The notes: generated from the sequence alone by a model not told the origin. DNA of 64,000 nucleotides from Plotosus lineatus (GCA_024760905.1 CM045731.1:25915001-25979000); one strand, 5' to 3'; counted from the first letter of the stretch, positions 35,129 to 48,194 are shown. Numbers and translations are program-made.

Positions 35129-36440
35129 ACAGCATCGGATCAAAAGTATTCGCGATTTTCCAAGATGGCCGACATAAACAAACAATCGACTCGCAATTTC
35201 AATTGAGTAATGATAACAGAAAACATTAAAATTCCCACCTCAATACTTGGTCAGCTGCCCTTTACTTCAAACACAGGCCAGCATTCGTCTTTGAAGGGAT
35301 GGGTATAGATTCCTCACGTAACCCAATGTGACATTTGTCCAGATAGTGTGAATTTCATGAAACAGTTCATCTAGTGTTTTTATGTTCGCGGCTCTGTTTT
35401 TCAGTGAATGCGTTATTTTCAGCCAAATATTTTCTATGATGTTGAGATCGGGAGACTGGGCCGGCCATAGTATGCCATGAATATTGTTTTGAATTTTGTA
35501 CTCCTCTGTAATACGAGCTTGTATGGTCTATCCGTGAAATGACGGGCTAAAACTGGCCACAGATTGTTTTCCAGGATGTTAATGTATTTGACAGCACTTA
35601 TGTTACCATCGACCTGGCACCAAGTCCCCACAATGTACCAAGTGATAGACCCCACATCATAACAGACAACTTCCACTGGCTCAGAACACACATGCACTCG
35701 GGTCGGTATGCTGCATTTGCTGATCGCCACACAAATACACAATTATTTTTCTGAATGACTACTTGAGACTCATCACTGAATAAAACAGTTTTCCACTGCT
35801 GATCAACAGTCTCTCTGCGCCGTTCTAGACACCATGCCAGTCATTTTCTTCGGTTTAGTTCTTTTACACACATTCGTTTCCGAACAACTTGTCTGAAAAT
35901 CTTATTATTGTGTAAAATCCACTTAATTGTCACTGGATGTAGAGGCAAGCATTTCCCATCATTGTAGATACTGGTTATGTCATTCAAAATTTTATGTCTA
36001 TTCCTCCTCACTGTTCGCAATAACGAAGTTTCACCACGGTGGCTAATCTTTCTTGGTCTCCCCGATCTTCGCAAATTCTCATCATTTCCCGTTTGAGTAA
36101 ACTTCTTGAAAATAGACCGAATTATTGACTTGGGCAACTGGAATATTCCCACCAATTCACAATTCTTTCTGCCTTGTTTTTTTATATCTATGATCAATTG
36201 TTTCGTGGCACTGTCAATCTGCGACCCATTGTGTGTTCTGGTTCGTCTGCTCTGACCAACTTTGCAGATGACAAAACTGTGAAGTCATACCTGAAGTAGA
36301 ATATCACGTGCATCTATGGTTAAAATTTCACAAAGTTTCGTCGACGGTAAATGTTTTAATTTATTATTTGACTTTTTGTGTTTGCGTCTAAAATTCATGC
36401 ATTGAAGCAATTTCGCGAATACTTTTGATCCGATGCTGTA
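35129..36440 (-). mobile_element. Tc1-like transposon, full length between inverted repeats
   Basis: The terminal inverted repeats begin CAGCATCGGATCAAAAGTAT and run at least 25 bp at both ends (35129 onward and up to 36440), flanked by TA. The element is about 1.31 kb, the usual size for vertebrate Tc1 elements. Inside is a broken transposase on the minus strand. Confidence 0.9.
35240..36229 (-). pseudogene. Tc1 transposase, frameshifted and missing part of the catalytic core
   Basis: The frame starts ATG at 36229 (MGRRLTVPRNN) and needs a frame change to continue into LIIDIKKQGRKNCELVGIFQ. It then gives a paired-type helix-turn-helix region ending SGRPRKIS and HPVTIKWILHNNKIF. The first catalytic Asp is present (LFSDES, about 35780). 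CQVDGNISAVKYINILENNL then ARHFTDRPY follows. The expected segment with the second catalytic Asp is absent: RPY is followed at once by material belonging after it. The carboxy end (YVRNLYPSLQRRMLACV) survives to a stop at 35242-35240. It cannot encode an active enzyme. Confidence 0.88.
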
Positions 36441-37109
36441 GTTCTAAAGCTTTCATGATTTACTACAGTTTGAAAAGGACAGTTAAATTGTTTCATTAGT
36501 GCAGTGTTTGCTCACCATGTATTATTTTGTAATGATATAATTATAATTATGTATTATGTTAAAGCATTATCACAGTCCTACAGTCACAACAAGAATCATT
36601 TTTAAATGAAACAAAGCATAATTGAGTCCATGTTCTTCCTGCAAACAAACTTAATCTGAGCAGAACAGTTCTAAGGAAATTATCAAGCAGACAATGTGTG
36701 TAAGTGTACTCGAGGGTGTGTGTGTGTTTGTTTACAGCCTCTGGCGGCTGCTGCTGTAAATCTGTATACCAGAAAAACACTTCAGGATCACATGAGAACA
36801 ACAGCAACTCCTTGTAATGAGCCAGTGCTACATGGCCAACATCACCAAGAAATAAAGAAAGTAAATAAATATCACCTAAAAGTAAACATAACCCACCTAA
36901 TGACTTAAAAAAAATGTGTTGGCCAGGTTAGCCTTGCAGCTCCAGCACTACACTAAAGAAGAAAACTACACACTTTGATGTATCTCGGTTAAACGCTACA
37001 TTTAGAGAAGCAGGACAGCATTCAGACAGGGAACATTCCTAAAATATTCTGTGGATGGGGTTCCATCAGTCATACAGAGAACCGCTCTTACATACCTGTA
37101 CACAAATGG

Positions 37110-37110
<1 letters not shown>

Positions 37111-37159
<49 letters not shown>

Positions 37160-38191
37160 GGGGTGGGGCAGGTGAAGAGATAATTTAAACGCATGAAGAT
37201 AAACTGCATGAAGACTGACAGCGTTTCAGGCGTCACTCACACGCCCTTCTGTTTGCCTCTCCTTTCATCTATCTGTCTTTCAACATACTTTCTTTTAGCT
37301 TTCGCTGTGTCTTTCTGTCTGTATTTCTGCCTAAGTGTTTATTCTTTAATCCACAGATATCAAACTCAAAACCCACAGGTCAAATCCGGATCCCCAATTA
37401 AATTTATGTGGCCCACAAGAGCGTTCAAAGAATAAGATTATCATACATTTTTTGCATCGACCATTACCACGAAACTTGTCGCTGTTAAGAAAATCAAGTG
37501 ATTAAAGGGAAAGAGGATGAATTTTTCATGTTTCCATGCAGACTTCATGGTTGCCCTTTTAGAATAGATGATCAGCAATTATTCAGCCCCCAATCACCTT
37601 TAAATTCAGTGACATGGTCTTCAGTGAAAATGAGATTTTAACACTTCTGCTTAAAGTCCCCCTTTCTCGGTCTTTTTGTCATTCATCCTATCTGTTTTCT
37701 TTTCAATTCCCGCCAGTCATCTTGGTGAGTGTTTCTGTTTGCTCCATTATCCATCCTTCTCTATTTATCCCTTCATCTATGTTTTCTTCTTTCCATCCAT
37801 CTTTTTGCCAATCCATCTGTCCTATGTTCTATCTGTCTCGCTGTCTTTGTATCCAGTTCTTTTAATTGTGGTGCTTACTATTTATCCACAAATTCAAATG
37901 AAAATTATGTTGGAATTTTTTTCTATCACACTCAATGATCCTGTACAACTTTCATATGCATTCAAATGTAAAAAAAAAAAAACAGAAATTCAACTGCACA
38001 AGTGCATAGCCATGACATTAACCTTGTTTCACTTTGTGAAAATCTCAAAAAGAAGGTGGGGGAAAAGAATAAAGAAAAAATGAAAAGAAAAAAGAAAACA
38101 CCTCAGTAAAAGCTTAAGAAAACAATGCAGCAAGACGGAGAGATTTTTCTCCTCCGTTAGTGTTGTATACATGAACTGTCACTCAAGAATG

Positions 38192-38228
<37 letters not shown>

Positions 38229-38354
38229 TCTACTTCATCCAGCGTGTCAGTCTACCTGTAAAAATCTCTCTTTCTCTCTCTCTCTCAGGTTTCACAGTGC
38301 AGTAGAACTCTTACAGTGAGATGTTACTGGCAGAGGCTCCTAATTTCAAGGTTT

Positions 38355-38416
<62 letters not shown>
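37111..38416 (+). repeat. Microsatellite-rich interval
   Basis: (GT)n at 37111-37154, (CA)n at 38195-38226 and (GT)n at 38361-38416. Between them is unique-looking A/T-rich intron with a T/C-rich stretch at 37650-37860 and a hAT-like edge near 37365. No gene seen. Confidence 0.8.
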
Positions 38417-38418
<2 letters not shown>

Positions 38419-38527
38419 TCACAACTCAAAAACATTTCATTCTCATTGTGCCCCAGTGTAAAACACTGAGGAGGAAAAAAAAAAAAACACCTCAGACAGT
38501 GGTCTTTTCCTCAGACATTCTTTTATT

Positions 38528-38815
38528 CTAATTAGGGTCATGGGGAGGCTAGAGCTCATCTCAGCCAACCCTGGGTGAAGGTGGGGTACACCCTAGACCA
38601 TCAGGCCTTTAAAGGGTCAACACACATACAAACTTTACACTCACATTTACTGTGCATGTTTTTGGGTTGAGGAAGGAAACCAGAGAACCCATATGGAATA
38701 CACACAAGCATGGGCAAACATGCAAATTCCATACAGAAACATCCAGAGTCCAGGAATCAAACCCTTGGCGTTCTTGCTGTAAGGTGACTGTGCCAAAAAA
38801 TACATCACTATGCCT
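38528..38815 (-). mobile_element. tRNA-like SINE family copy
   Basis: Inverse orientation: CTAATTAGGGTCATGGGGAG tail at the left, then ACATGCAAATTCCATACAGA and TTCTTGCTGTAAGGTGACTG. Confidence 0.65.
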
Positions 38816-39072
38816 CCAGACAGAGAACAGCAACGAATAATAATCTCTAGCTGTGTGTATTTGAGTAACTATTACGCTTTTTTTCCTGCGAGTGCCACAC
38901 AACTTTTCCCTTCTCTGACGGGGGGCCGAGGTCAGTTTGTATCAGAAAAAGTATGACGGTCACATGGCTGCCTAAACGTAAACATTTATTGTTTTCCAGT
39001 AAGCCAGGCATAACCAAATATTAGTAACCCTTTTCGGGACCTTCATAGAAAAAGTCAGGAAATAAATAATAC

Positions 39073-40479
39073 AGTAGGCCCTTGACATTCGCGGGGGTAC
39101 GGTTCCAGGCCTTCCCACGAATCAAGATAATCCGCGAGTTCTGTACCTGGAAGTAAAACCCCATGTGTGACATCACATGCGCGAATGAGCAGCTGTAAGT
39201 AAAATACTATGTATCTATTACATGCGCTAAAATATGCTTCTTAAACACATTCTATAGACAGTCTTACTCACTAATACAGTATTAATGTAGTAAAATGTAG
39301 AAATGATTAAGAAATGATTAAGAAAAACTTTTAAATTTTTACTGTTTATTGATGCTAAAATATAAACATTATGCAGCATACACATAAAACACCTTTCAGT
39401 GCATTCTCTTTATAAACATACAGCACTGTAGTTTTCAAAAATGCCCACTAGAGGAACATACTGTATTGCATTAGGCATGACATGACTGTCTCTGTCTTCC
39501 TTTCGGCTTTTTCCCTTTTACTCGGGAGTCGCCACAGCAAATCATCTGATTCGCACATTTTCATTTGGCAGAGGTTTTTACGTCGGATGCCCTTCCTGTC
39601 ACAACCCTTTTAGCAAGGGACAGAAACACGCTGACAAATTTGCAGCCTACTCTTTACAAAAGTCAGCAATGGTTCTTTTACATGCAGACCCCCCCCCCCC
39701 CCCCCCCAGCCGGAACCGGAGTACAAAATAGAGTTTTAGAGTGATAGAGTAAGAGGCATTACAAACCAAAGAAGTGGTGATGTTGATGTGAGTTAATCCT
39801 CTGGCGCAGAGGTGAGCATGCTTTTGTTTATTGGGAGTAAATGAGAATAGTAAATCCAGGTGTGTGCTCCTGAACAGCTAAGATACGCCCCTCAGGAAGT
39901 AAACAGTTAGTGAGAGGCACGGCGCCAAAATCAAAATCCCCCAAAACACAGACCATAACAAAAAGGACATAAAAGGACATAAAAAAGGACATAAAAGGAC
40001 ATAAAAGAACAAGACACAATGAGAAACATGCTACACCACAGTAAATAAAATATAACACACAAATATTTTAAACATTACCTTAGGTCATGTACTGGAATAA
40101 TAATTAAAAAAGACTTTAATAGATTACAACAGTTCAAACTGTATTGCTCTTCAGCAATGACGTGACTTCAGAGGAAACTGTCGTTTCTTCCGGAGAAAGT
40201 CTTATTTCTTCAGAAGAGACATCCAACGTCATTACCTTTTTCTGGTGCTTAAGCAGGCGTTTGAGTGACATCATAGAACTTAACTGGAAATTAAAACACA
40301 CTAAAAAAGGCTCATTGCCAACTTGTGCGCGAATAAGGAAAAAGGGGCGTTACATCACCTCAACCAATCAGCAGGAAGGAGGACAGCCATTGGCTGAATT
40401 TGAATCACATGCGAGCTGCTCAGCAGTCCGTGATACTCAAACCGCGAGTGCAAAAACGCGAATAGTCAAGGGCCTACTG
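39073..40479 (+). mobile_element. Tigger-type element (CAGTAGGCCCTTGA family) with nested SINE
   Basis: Inverted ends CAGTAGGCCCTTGACATTCG and CGAATAGTCAAGGGCCTACT are flanked by TA. A truncated SINE1 copy plus poly-C (39489-39708) is inserted within. A short AAAAGGACAT tandem repeat lies at 39958-40006. Confidence 0.8.
39489..39708 (-). mobile_element. SINE1 tail fragment ending in poly-C
   Basis: Tail and body (CTTCCTTTCGGCTTTTTCCC to GGTTCTTTTACATGC), then a C-run of about 20 bases where the head should be. It is nested in the CAGTAGGCCCTTGA element at 39073-40479. Confidence 0.8.
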
Positions 40480-41222
40480 TAAAAGAAACGCTGCTTGCTA
40501 TCAGCTGAGAAACCCCAAAGCTGCCCGAAGAGACAACTGGTTTATTTGATTCAAGGGCAATAAAAAATGCTAAAGCTTCTGCTGGAAAGGCTAGTTTAAC
40601 TACTCCAGCGTACACTGTTAGTACTGATGAAATCAGGAATTAATATAGAGAGGGATTGGTAACCTTGATAAAATCTCATTCGTAGCTCATTCGTGGCTCA
40701 TTCACTGATGAGACACAGTGAGACTTTCAGCAGCAGGAAGTATTCACTAAATGCATGCTTAAAATACTAAATTCAGCTCTTTTCCTGCCAGTAATCACAG
40801 AAAAAACACCTTGAAAGTTAAGCAGACATAACTAGTAACACAGGAATGAGTGTGTTATACTAAAAACTAAAATTAGGAGGTGTGTTTCACGTTCAAACAA
40901 GGAAGCAAATATGGCGGTGTTTTGTGATTTTGAGCTTTTCTACCAAGTAAGTTTTGCGTGTGTCACAGAAATAGTTACATCAAAATAATCAACCCTGATT
41001 TATTCTTTAGGATACAGGGTTGGATAAAGTGCTGGTCGCTGGTCTGACTCATGAGCAGTTTGCAGCAAGGTTACAAGAAAACTTTGACTTTATTTTAAAG
41101 TTGATTTTGTGAGTTGAATTCTTTAGTGAGAGGGCACTATCACTAAAGAATGAACCTTAAAGATTCATCACTGTGTCTCTAAAGAAGGCCTAAAAATAAT
41201 TAGGCGTCAAAACAGGGCTATA

Positions 41223-41690
41223 CAGTAGGCCCTTGATTTTCGAGGGGTTCGGTTCCGGCCTGTCCCACGAATGAAGATAATCCACGAGTTCTGTACCCAG
41301 AAGTAAAACCCCATGTATCATATTACACGCGCGAATGAGCAACCGAAAGTAAAATACTGTGTATCTATTACATGCGCGAAAATATGCTTTTTAAACACAT
41401 TCTATGGAAAGTCTTACTCATTAATACAGTATTAATGTAGTAAAATGTAGTAACGATTAAGTAAAACTTTTAAATTTTTATTGTTATATTGATTGATGTT
41501 AAAATATAAACATTATACAGCATATACTGTTGTAAAGCACTAGTATTAAAGTTTTTTTCAATTATTATTCCAGTACAGTACCTAAGTTAATGTTTAGAAT
41601 GTTTATTGATGAGATTTTATGTTCTGTAGCATGTTTAACAAATGATACCAAAAGGATAAACTTTATTACACGTGATGTCCTTTCACAGTG
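41223..41690 (+). mobile_element. Second CAGTAGGCCCTTGA element, rearranged and truncated
   Basis: It starts CAGTAGGCCCTTGATTTTCG after TA and follows the 39073 copy closely for about 300 bp. From about 41560 it matches the opposite strand of that copy's right half (ATTATTCCAGTACA, GTAGCATGTTT). No right terminus was found. Confidence 0.65.
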
Positions 41691-41699
41691 AACATGACG

Positions 41700-41945
41700 T
41701 CTCCAAGATGGTGCTGCCAAGAGGGTAACGTCGCAGTGTTCTCAGAGTTAAATTGTTTCATTGTTCGTTTTAATGGGGTTTTTTTTGTTGTTTTGTTTGT
41801 TCATGTTTTGCACTACGCTCGTCTATGACCGGTCGACCCTACTACAGCTATGAGATCGGAGTCTTCGGGCGTGTACAACTAAGCATGCTCAACTCCTATC
41901 CTGAGCTAATATGCTATGGTAGCTCAAATCTATCCGCACCACGGC
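41700..41945 (+). repeat. Possible LINE 5' fragment
   Basis: A broken frame around 41815-41860 (RLVYDRSTLL, then QL) resembles the start of the second ORF in some fish LINEs. Followed by CCAAATAAAATTAAAAA. Weak. Confidence 0.3.
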
Positions 41946-42506
41946 TAACCAAATAAAATTAAAAAATTGCCTTCTGTGAGCTCTTTCCCTTCAAGTGTTT
42001 TAGAATGTCCCCAAATATGCATGTGCAGCAGTTCTAAAGGAGGCAGGTGGATAGCATTGCATGTCATGAATTGGGCGTGTGCATGCTTTGCTCCCTCTCT
42101 GGTTGGTGGAGGTTGTGTGTTAGGGAAGGTAATACTTGATGGGTGGGAATTGGATATGACTAAATTCGGGAGAAAAATGGCAAAATTCAAATAAAACACC
42201 CCCCCCCCCATGTTTTATGACCTTGTACTGGGAGAGGTACATCACCATTATGCAGAGATACAGATCCAAAATCAATTGTGGCATTCAGAGCACTGGGGCT
42301 TGTATTTGATGACCGTAGTGCAAGAGCTGTCAACAGACACTGAGGTAAAGAATTTATGAAGCTTGCTGTCTTCAGTCGACCAAATGTCAGTACCGCTGCT
42401 AATATTCCAAGCTTGGTAGTGATGTTTGTTTTCTCGGCATAACTATCACTCAGATTCAGCTTTTCCAAGTCCTTAAAGTCGTGGTGGTGGCATGGGTCTA
42501 CCCTGT

Positions 42507-42592
42507 CATCGCCCAGAGTCGGCAGAGATGTGTGCCAGCCTCCTCGCAATCCTAATTAGAATTAGCAGAAAATGAATGAATGAATGAAAGTA
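42507..42592 (+). repeat. SINE tail module copy with GAAT end
   Basis: CGCCCAGAGTCGGCAGAGAT, CCAGCCTCCTCGCAATCCTA, AATGAATGAATGAATG. In eva1c intron 1. Confidence 0.65.
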
Positions 42593-42744
42593 TGCAAGAC
42601 TGTAACTCTGCGTACAGGTGGAGGTTCAGAATAATACTCAAAGGCAATGTCGGCCATATCGGGAATGCAGACTTGGACCTGAATGCACCCCAGAAAGTCA
42701 TGTGAGCCAAGAATAACACGGACCTACCAGGCCAGGCCAATATG

Positions 42745-43272
42745 AGGCGAGTATAGGCTTCTCAGTTCTCTAAGATGAAATTCATCCTAACTAACCCAAT
42801 AAATAAATAACCAAACAAATAAAGAAAGAAATGAAAAATCAGGAAAAGATGTCCTTTTTTCCTAAGGAGGTGGACGAAGTGTGATGAGTCAGATTTGCAG
42901 CCACAGAACACTGTCAAAACTTCTTTCTGCATTTTTCACCTCGTCGAAAAAATCACCAGTAACATCATAAAGTATCAGGAACCTCCACTAACCCCAGTTC
43001 AAAAGCCAGGATGGCTGCTCTGTCCATCAACAGAGTGAAACCAAGAGCAGAACACAATTTATTATTGTCTCAATTAAGCACTCTTTCTGTCCACTTGTGG
43101 AGAAGATTGCTGGCTCTAAATTTTTGTTACTGGAATGAGATCAACTCGGGGTTGCGGGGTTACTCCTAAACACTTTTCTAAGGTAATAGAAAGCAGCAAA
43201 ACTCACTAAACCATGCACACTACTAGTATGATGCAGTGCTGTCCGTGCAATATGCCTTTTGCCTTATTTCTC

Positions 43273-43326
<54 letters not shown>

Positions 43327-43329
43327 ACA

Positions 43330-43393
<64 letters not shown>

Positions 43394-44625
43394 ATCAGTC
43401 CTTCAGCTGTCTGCACTGTACCATCTTGACAGTTCACATTTCCCTGTGTTCACACACATTCATGCCTCAGACACAGATGGAGTGTTATTTAATCCGGGTC
43501 ATAGTTCTCATGCAAATGACTACAGCTGTCCACTCGTGGGCTAGTAACCAACTGCTAACCTGCTGACACCTACAACCTTTAGGCCTGCTTATTTCAAGAT
43601 ACACATGGGTTTAAAAAAAAAGGAAGAAAATTATTCTTCCCACCTGAGCAGCTAGTGTGCTTGGCAATATAGCAGGTGGTTGGCATGAAACACAGGTACA
43701 CCATATTTAGAAAAATAAACAAAATTTACACAATTTTCATTGATAACAAAGCCTAACCAGCCTAAGCGTTATAAGTTTTCTCCAAAGGAATGTACCAACA
43801 TTGCTTAAGTCGCCTATATAGCGGTCGTTAAAAGCATGCTAGCTATTATGTTATCCACTAGTTTGAGTACAAGACAGTTAGACAGACAGATAGATACATG
43901 AATAAACATTAAAAAATAAATTGTCTTGTTAATAAATAAGGATATTTTAGAGAACAATATCTTAATCCTAACTTATTTAGCAGCTACAAATCTGACAGCT
44001 ACCTAGCAGTTAGCATAAAAAGAAGTAAATAAATGTAGTTAAGCTTTAAAAAGAAGCACAAGAGAGAAGTTTTCTGGTGATAAATTAAAAAAACGTTTTA
44101 GAAAAAGAACAAAATCCAAACTCAACATTTGGCTTTGGTTCCCTACTTTGCATCTAGTTAACGGCATGATGATTAAAATACTGTACCAATTAGTGCTTAG
44201 CAAAAGAGTTTAGTAAATACACACGGGGAAGTGTGAAAAGCTGGAAACTCAGCTAGAATTTTTGTTAATCAAAATAATATTTCTAAGAATGGAAACACTC
44301 CGAACATTAATTCACATAGAATCTAATTACATGCAGACTAGATAGCAATAAGGCGCTCGGACATTTGCTCACTGGACAATTACTCACAACCTTAATGAAA
44401 AAACAGACATTTGTTCTAATAAATGCATAATACAAAAAGATCACAATGTGTTCTAAAAATTATTTATGCTTATAAATATATAATGCCAAATTAGCTCATT
44501 ATAAAGTTAACTCATTAAGATTCAAACTTAGTTCAGATAGTTAAATCCAACTGCATTTTAATTATTTCAATGTAAAAACACATTTTTTATTTATGGGTGC
44601 ATTATGGACAGACTGTCATCTACAA
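42745..44625. other. No gene seen: eva1c intron 1
   Basis: Mostly unique-looking A/T-rich intron around the large (CA)n tract. Could hide conserved non-coding elements, which cannot be judged without comparison. Confidence 0.5.
43279..43392 (+). repeat. (CA)n microsatellite, 114 bp
   Basis: CA units with two CAGA interruptions, in eva1c intron 1. Confidence 0.97.
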
Positions 44626-44629
44626 CCGG

Positions 44630-44885
44630 GGTGTCAAACTCATGTCAACATGTCAAGGGCTGTGTGGCTGCAGGCTTTTGTCCCAACCTAGCAGCAGCAC
44701 ACCTGACCTGGCTCATTTAATCAACTGATCTGAATCTTCAGGCAGTTTAGTGGCCAATCTATAAGCTATGTACAGAAACTGACCAATCAACTGCCTGAAG
44801 ACTCAATAATTTGATTAAATGAGCCAAATCAGGTGTGCTGCTGCTGCTTGGTTGAACAAGGAGCTAAGCAAACAGAGCAATAGTG
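44630..44885. mobile_element. Palindromic foldback MITE
   Basis: The left arm contains GCAGCAGCACACCTGACCTG, GGCTCATTTAATCAACTGAT and CTTCAGGCAGTT. The right arm holds their inverse (AACTGCCTGAAG, GATTAAATGAGCCAAATCAG, GTGTGCTGCTGCTGC). The loop is short. It starts near CCGGGGTGTCAAACTCATGT, a hAT-like edge. No ORF. Confidence 0.65.
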
Positions 44886-44896
44886 TCTAATATCAA

Positions 44897-45060
44897 ACAT
44901 TTACCGAATGTTGGCAGATGCCCTTAACATTATCATTTTTTATACAACTAAGGGTAAAGGGTCTTGCTCAAGGGCCCAACAGTGGGAATTGAACCGCTGA
45001 CCTTTGGGTTAGTAATCACCTTTACCACTGCCTGCACAACTTGTGAAGTAATTAATAATA
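44897..45060 (-). mobile_element. V-SINE-like tRNA SINE
   Basis: On the minus strand: CAGCGGTTCAATTCCCACTG, TTGGGCCCTTGAGCAAGACC and a tail GGCATCTGCCAACATTCGGT resembling the conserved 3' end of vertebrate V-SINEs. Confidence 0.7.
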
Positions 45061-45062
45061 TA

Positions 45063-45825
45063 CAGTGATACCTCAGCTCACGAACATAATTGGTTCCCAG
45101 AAAGTGTGTGTGAGGCGAAAAGTTCGTCTTCCGAACATTTATCTCCCATAAGAAACCATTAAAATGAGAATAATCCGTTCCCAGGTCCCCATAAAACATA
45201 ATTTTCTACTAAATAAGCCTTAAAACTACACAAAAATATACCTTATTTTATGTATAATAAATGTGCTATTGTATTGTAATTAAAGAAATAAACTGTACTG
45301 TATAATAAAGTCGTTTTATTTACCTTTGTGATGGTAGTTGATGGCTTGATGGAATGGAGTGGGAGGAGGAGGGAGGGAGGGACTTACTGTTTGGAAGGAG
45401 TGTTTGGAAACGCCTACTGTTTGGAAACACCTTTATCCACACACGCACCTTTAATAGCTTCCTTGTTCCTTGTACTGGTACTGGGACGCTGAGTCACACA
45501 AACGCACACCTTGTTCGTGTTTTTCAATGATCTCCGCCTGTGGTGGGGTCTTTTTCGGTCCCATAATAGCAAAAGTACACTCAATATGGTCCAAAATGTC
45601 TAGCAAACACAAACCACGTCCGCACTCAAAGAAAGGGGGTGACGAACTGTGACGCCGTGAGCGTGCGTCAACTTCTCGTGGCCGCCACCGTGGCGATGTT
45701 CGACCGTGTGGTTTGGTTCGTCCGCCGAAAACTAGTTCGTCAGCAGAGACTATATGCTCGCGAATTTAATGTTCTTGAGGCGAAAAGTTCGTGATCTTAA
45801 GCGTTCGTCAGCGGAGGTTTTACTG
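45063..45825 (+). mobile_element. Tigger-type MITE, 763 bp
   Basis: Ends CAGTGATACCTCAGCTCACG (left, after TA) and TCAGCGGAGGTTTTACTG (right, before TA). Internal subterminal inverted motif AGGCGAAAAGTTCGTC occurs near both ends. No coding potential was recognised. Confidence 0.75.
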
Positions 45826-45917
45826 TAATTGTAAATATAATTTTACCATCATTGGCTTTGCTGTATAAGATTTTCCAAAAGTGTATGTTAAATATTTATA
45901 GCTTACAGCTTATTGGA

Positions 45918-45982
45918 TTCCTTTCGGCTTTTTCCCTTTCTCAGGGGTCGCCACAGCGAATCATCTGATTTGCACATTTGGA
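45918..45982 (-). mobile_element. SINE1/RTE tail fragment
   Basis: Only about 65 bp of the shared tail remain (TTCCTTTCGGCTTTTTCCCT, GTCGCCACAGCGAATCATCT), so SINE and LINE origin cannot be told apart. Confidence 0.7.
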
Positions 45983-45984
45983 TA

Positions 45985-47340
45985 AATACTAGAAACAAAA
46001 CTTGCCATATGCTTGTGGGTGTAGGAAGGTGTGTGTGATGACACGGCCCAGGTTGTGCATGTGTGTGTCTTTAAAAGGTGTTTAGAGGCATAACACCCCA
46101 GACAGACAACATAAAGCTACAGACAAAACAATGAGTCATCAGGATCCGCTCAGACTGAACTTACCCTCCGGCCTACTGTGTTTATGTGTGCGTGCCAGAA
46201 ACGCCTTAAACTAAAAGATAATTATGTGGATTGAATCAATGTATTTAGCATTAGTGCTACATGAGTTAATCTTTAATCCATTTAACTGTAGAAAAGACAA
46301 AATGTATTTGCGATGTGAACGGCTGCCATGTTGTGTGACATCAGCCACTAAAGTTGAAGCTCAAAAAGCCTTCCTGAGAAGTAATTGAGGAAAGAAATCC
46401 TATTTAAATATTTAACATATTTTAACATATTTTAACAAATTCTAACATATTTTTATCATATTTAAATTCATCGTAGCTAATTTGACAGGTAATAGCGAAA
46501 AAAAAACAAGGCAACAAGGCTGCATTTGTTTTAACATCAATCAATTTCCTATTGAGCAAATAATTAAATCCTTATTAGCTGAGAAACTGACAGGTAGCAT
46601 TTGAGACATAAACCCAACACAGGTAAGAGTGATACAAAGCACAGGAAGCACAAAGATTTCTAATAAAATTGCAAGTTTCTAGGAACTAGTTGAAGAAACA
46701 AAATATTGTCCCAAGATAAGTCTAATAAACTCAGACTTTCCAAGTAGGAATTCCAAGTTACTTTTATTTTTCCTTACTGGAAGTGTGAAAAAACAAGTCA
46801 TCAATTTTAGGTAACATTAAGACATTACTGTAACCATGGAAACGCAGCTTGAGTGCAGAAACAATGTTTGCTAATTGCTGAACAATTACCATTATTTGGA
46901 CAACAAAAATAACAAAATCAATAGAAGCTATTCACTCCAACTACGGCAGAGCAGAAACACAAAGCAGCGGTTTAAAATATATCATACAAACAATTTCATA
47001 AAAACATTGACAATGCCAAATTATTTTCTGATATTATGTAGTTTGCCTTTTCGAATGTCAGATTACGATCTTAAATAATCCACTAATCCTAAGAAACCAT
47101 TTCAGTAACTACATATTCAAAACAAAGTCCCACAAGCAAGAAAAGCTTCATCTTGCTCATTAAAGCTGTTTAAAGCAAAGTCGGCTTTGTTCAACCAGAT
47201 GATTACATAATTCAATTTCCTAAACCTGCAAAATTTGAATATTTAAATAAATTCAGATTACATAAAACTCTGGCTGGCAAATCAGTGAAAACAAAATAGC
47301 TTGTGTCCTAGAAAAGTTCACCAGCTACTTCATAGGCACT
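45985..47340. other. No gene seen: longest quiet part of eva1c intron 1
   Basis: About 1.3 kb without recognisable repeats; A/T-rich. Short ORFs here have no domain-like content. Confidence 0.5.
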
Positions 47341-47344
47341 AGAA

Positions 47345-47413
<69 letters not shown>

Positions 47414-47535
47414 TCAGTCAATGCAACAGAAGAAAGAGCATGTAAGCGTGAGGGGGCACAGAACAAGGAGGGGTGATGGAGGGGTCTTTCATGCAGACAG
47501 AAGGCACGGGTATCGAGTTCCACCTCCGGAACTCT

Positions 47536-47583
<48 letters not shown>
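47345..47583 (+). repeat. (GT)n and (CA)n inverted microsatellite pair
   Basis: (GT)n at 47345-47409 and (CA)n at 47537-47583 are separated by about 127 bp. They are complementary within one strand. Confidence 0.95.
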
Positions 47584-47586
<3 letters not shown>

Positions 47587-48194
47587 TCCTTGTCCTCTTC
47601 TTAAGTGTTCACCCTCAATTCTTGGCATTTCTCAGCTCACAAGGCACACATTTTTCTGATCTTTGTTTTTAATAACTCATAATATTAACAGTATTGTGAT
47701 AAGTAACACTGCGATACACTTTTCTGTCCATTATCGATGCATCATGTTTCAAACTTCAATGTGCTTTTCTTTATAAACTTTTATTCTCCCGCTGTGTCCT
47801 TGTTGGAATGTTTATAATGTGAATCAACTTTAAATGTTATCAACTCTTTAAAAAGGTTGATACTTGATTTTATGTGCCGAGAAAAAGTCTGAGCATAATG
47901 ATGAGATTTGTCCTAATTCTTGTCTCCCCCATACAGTCTGATCTCACAGTGTTATTACTGTCAGTTCGAGAACATGTGATTACTTATAGCACTGTTCCAA
48001 CTTTACCTCTGTGTTCCACAGATAGAGAGAGAGAGAGAGAGAGATAGAGAGAGAGTCATTTGTGGGGGTGGGATGCTTCGAAGAGGTTTGACCTCAGTTG
48101 ACCTTTTGACCTTCTAACAACCATACATCCTACTGAGCAGTTAAAGGAAACCTCGGCTTTCACTGTAGCATCTTGGTGGGTCCATCTGAAACAC

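Noticed and set aside
40144..40482. 112-aa plus-strand ORF
   Set aside because: Lies entirely inside the non-autonomous CAGTAGGCCCTTGA element and ends in its terminal repeat.
42187..42549. Possible processed pseudogene on the minus strand (KDLEKLNLSDSYAEKTN...)
   Set aside because: No family was recognised, one end merges with a SINE tail module, and nothing shows a parent gene.
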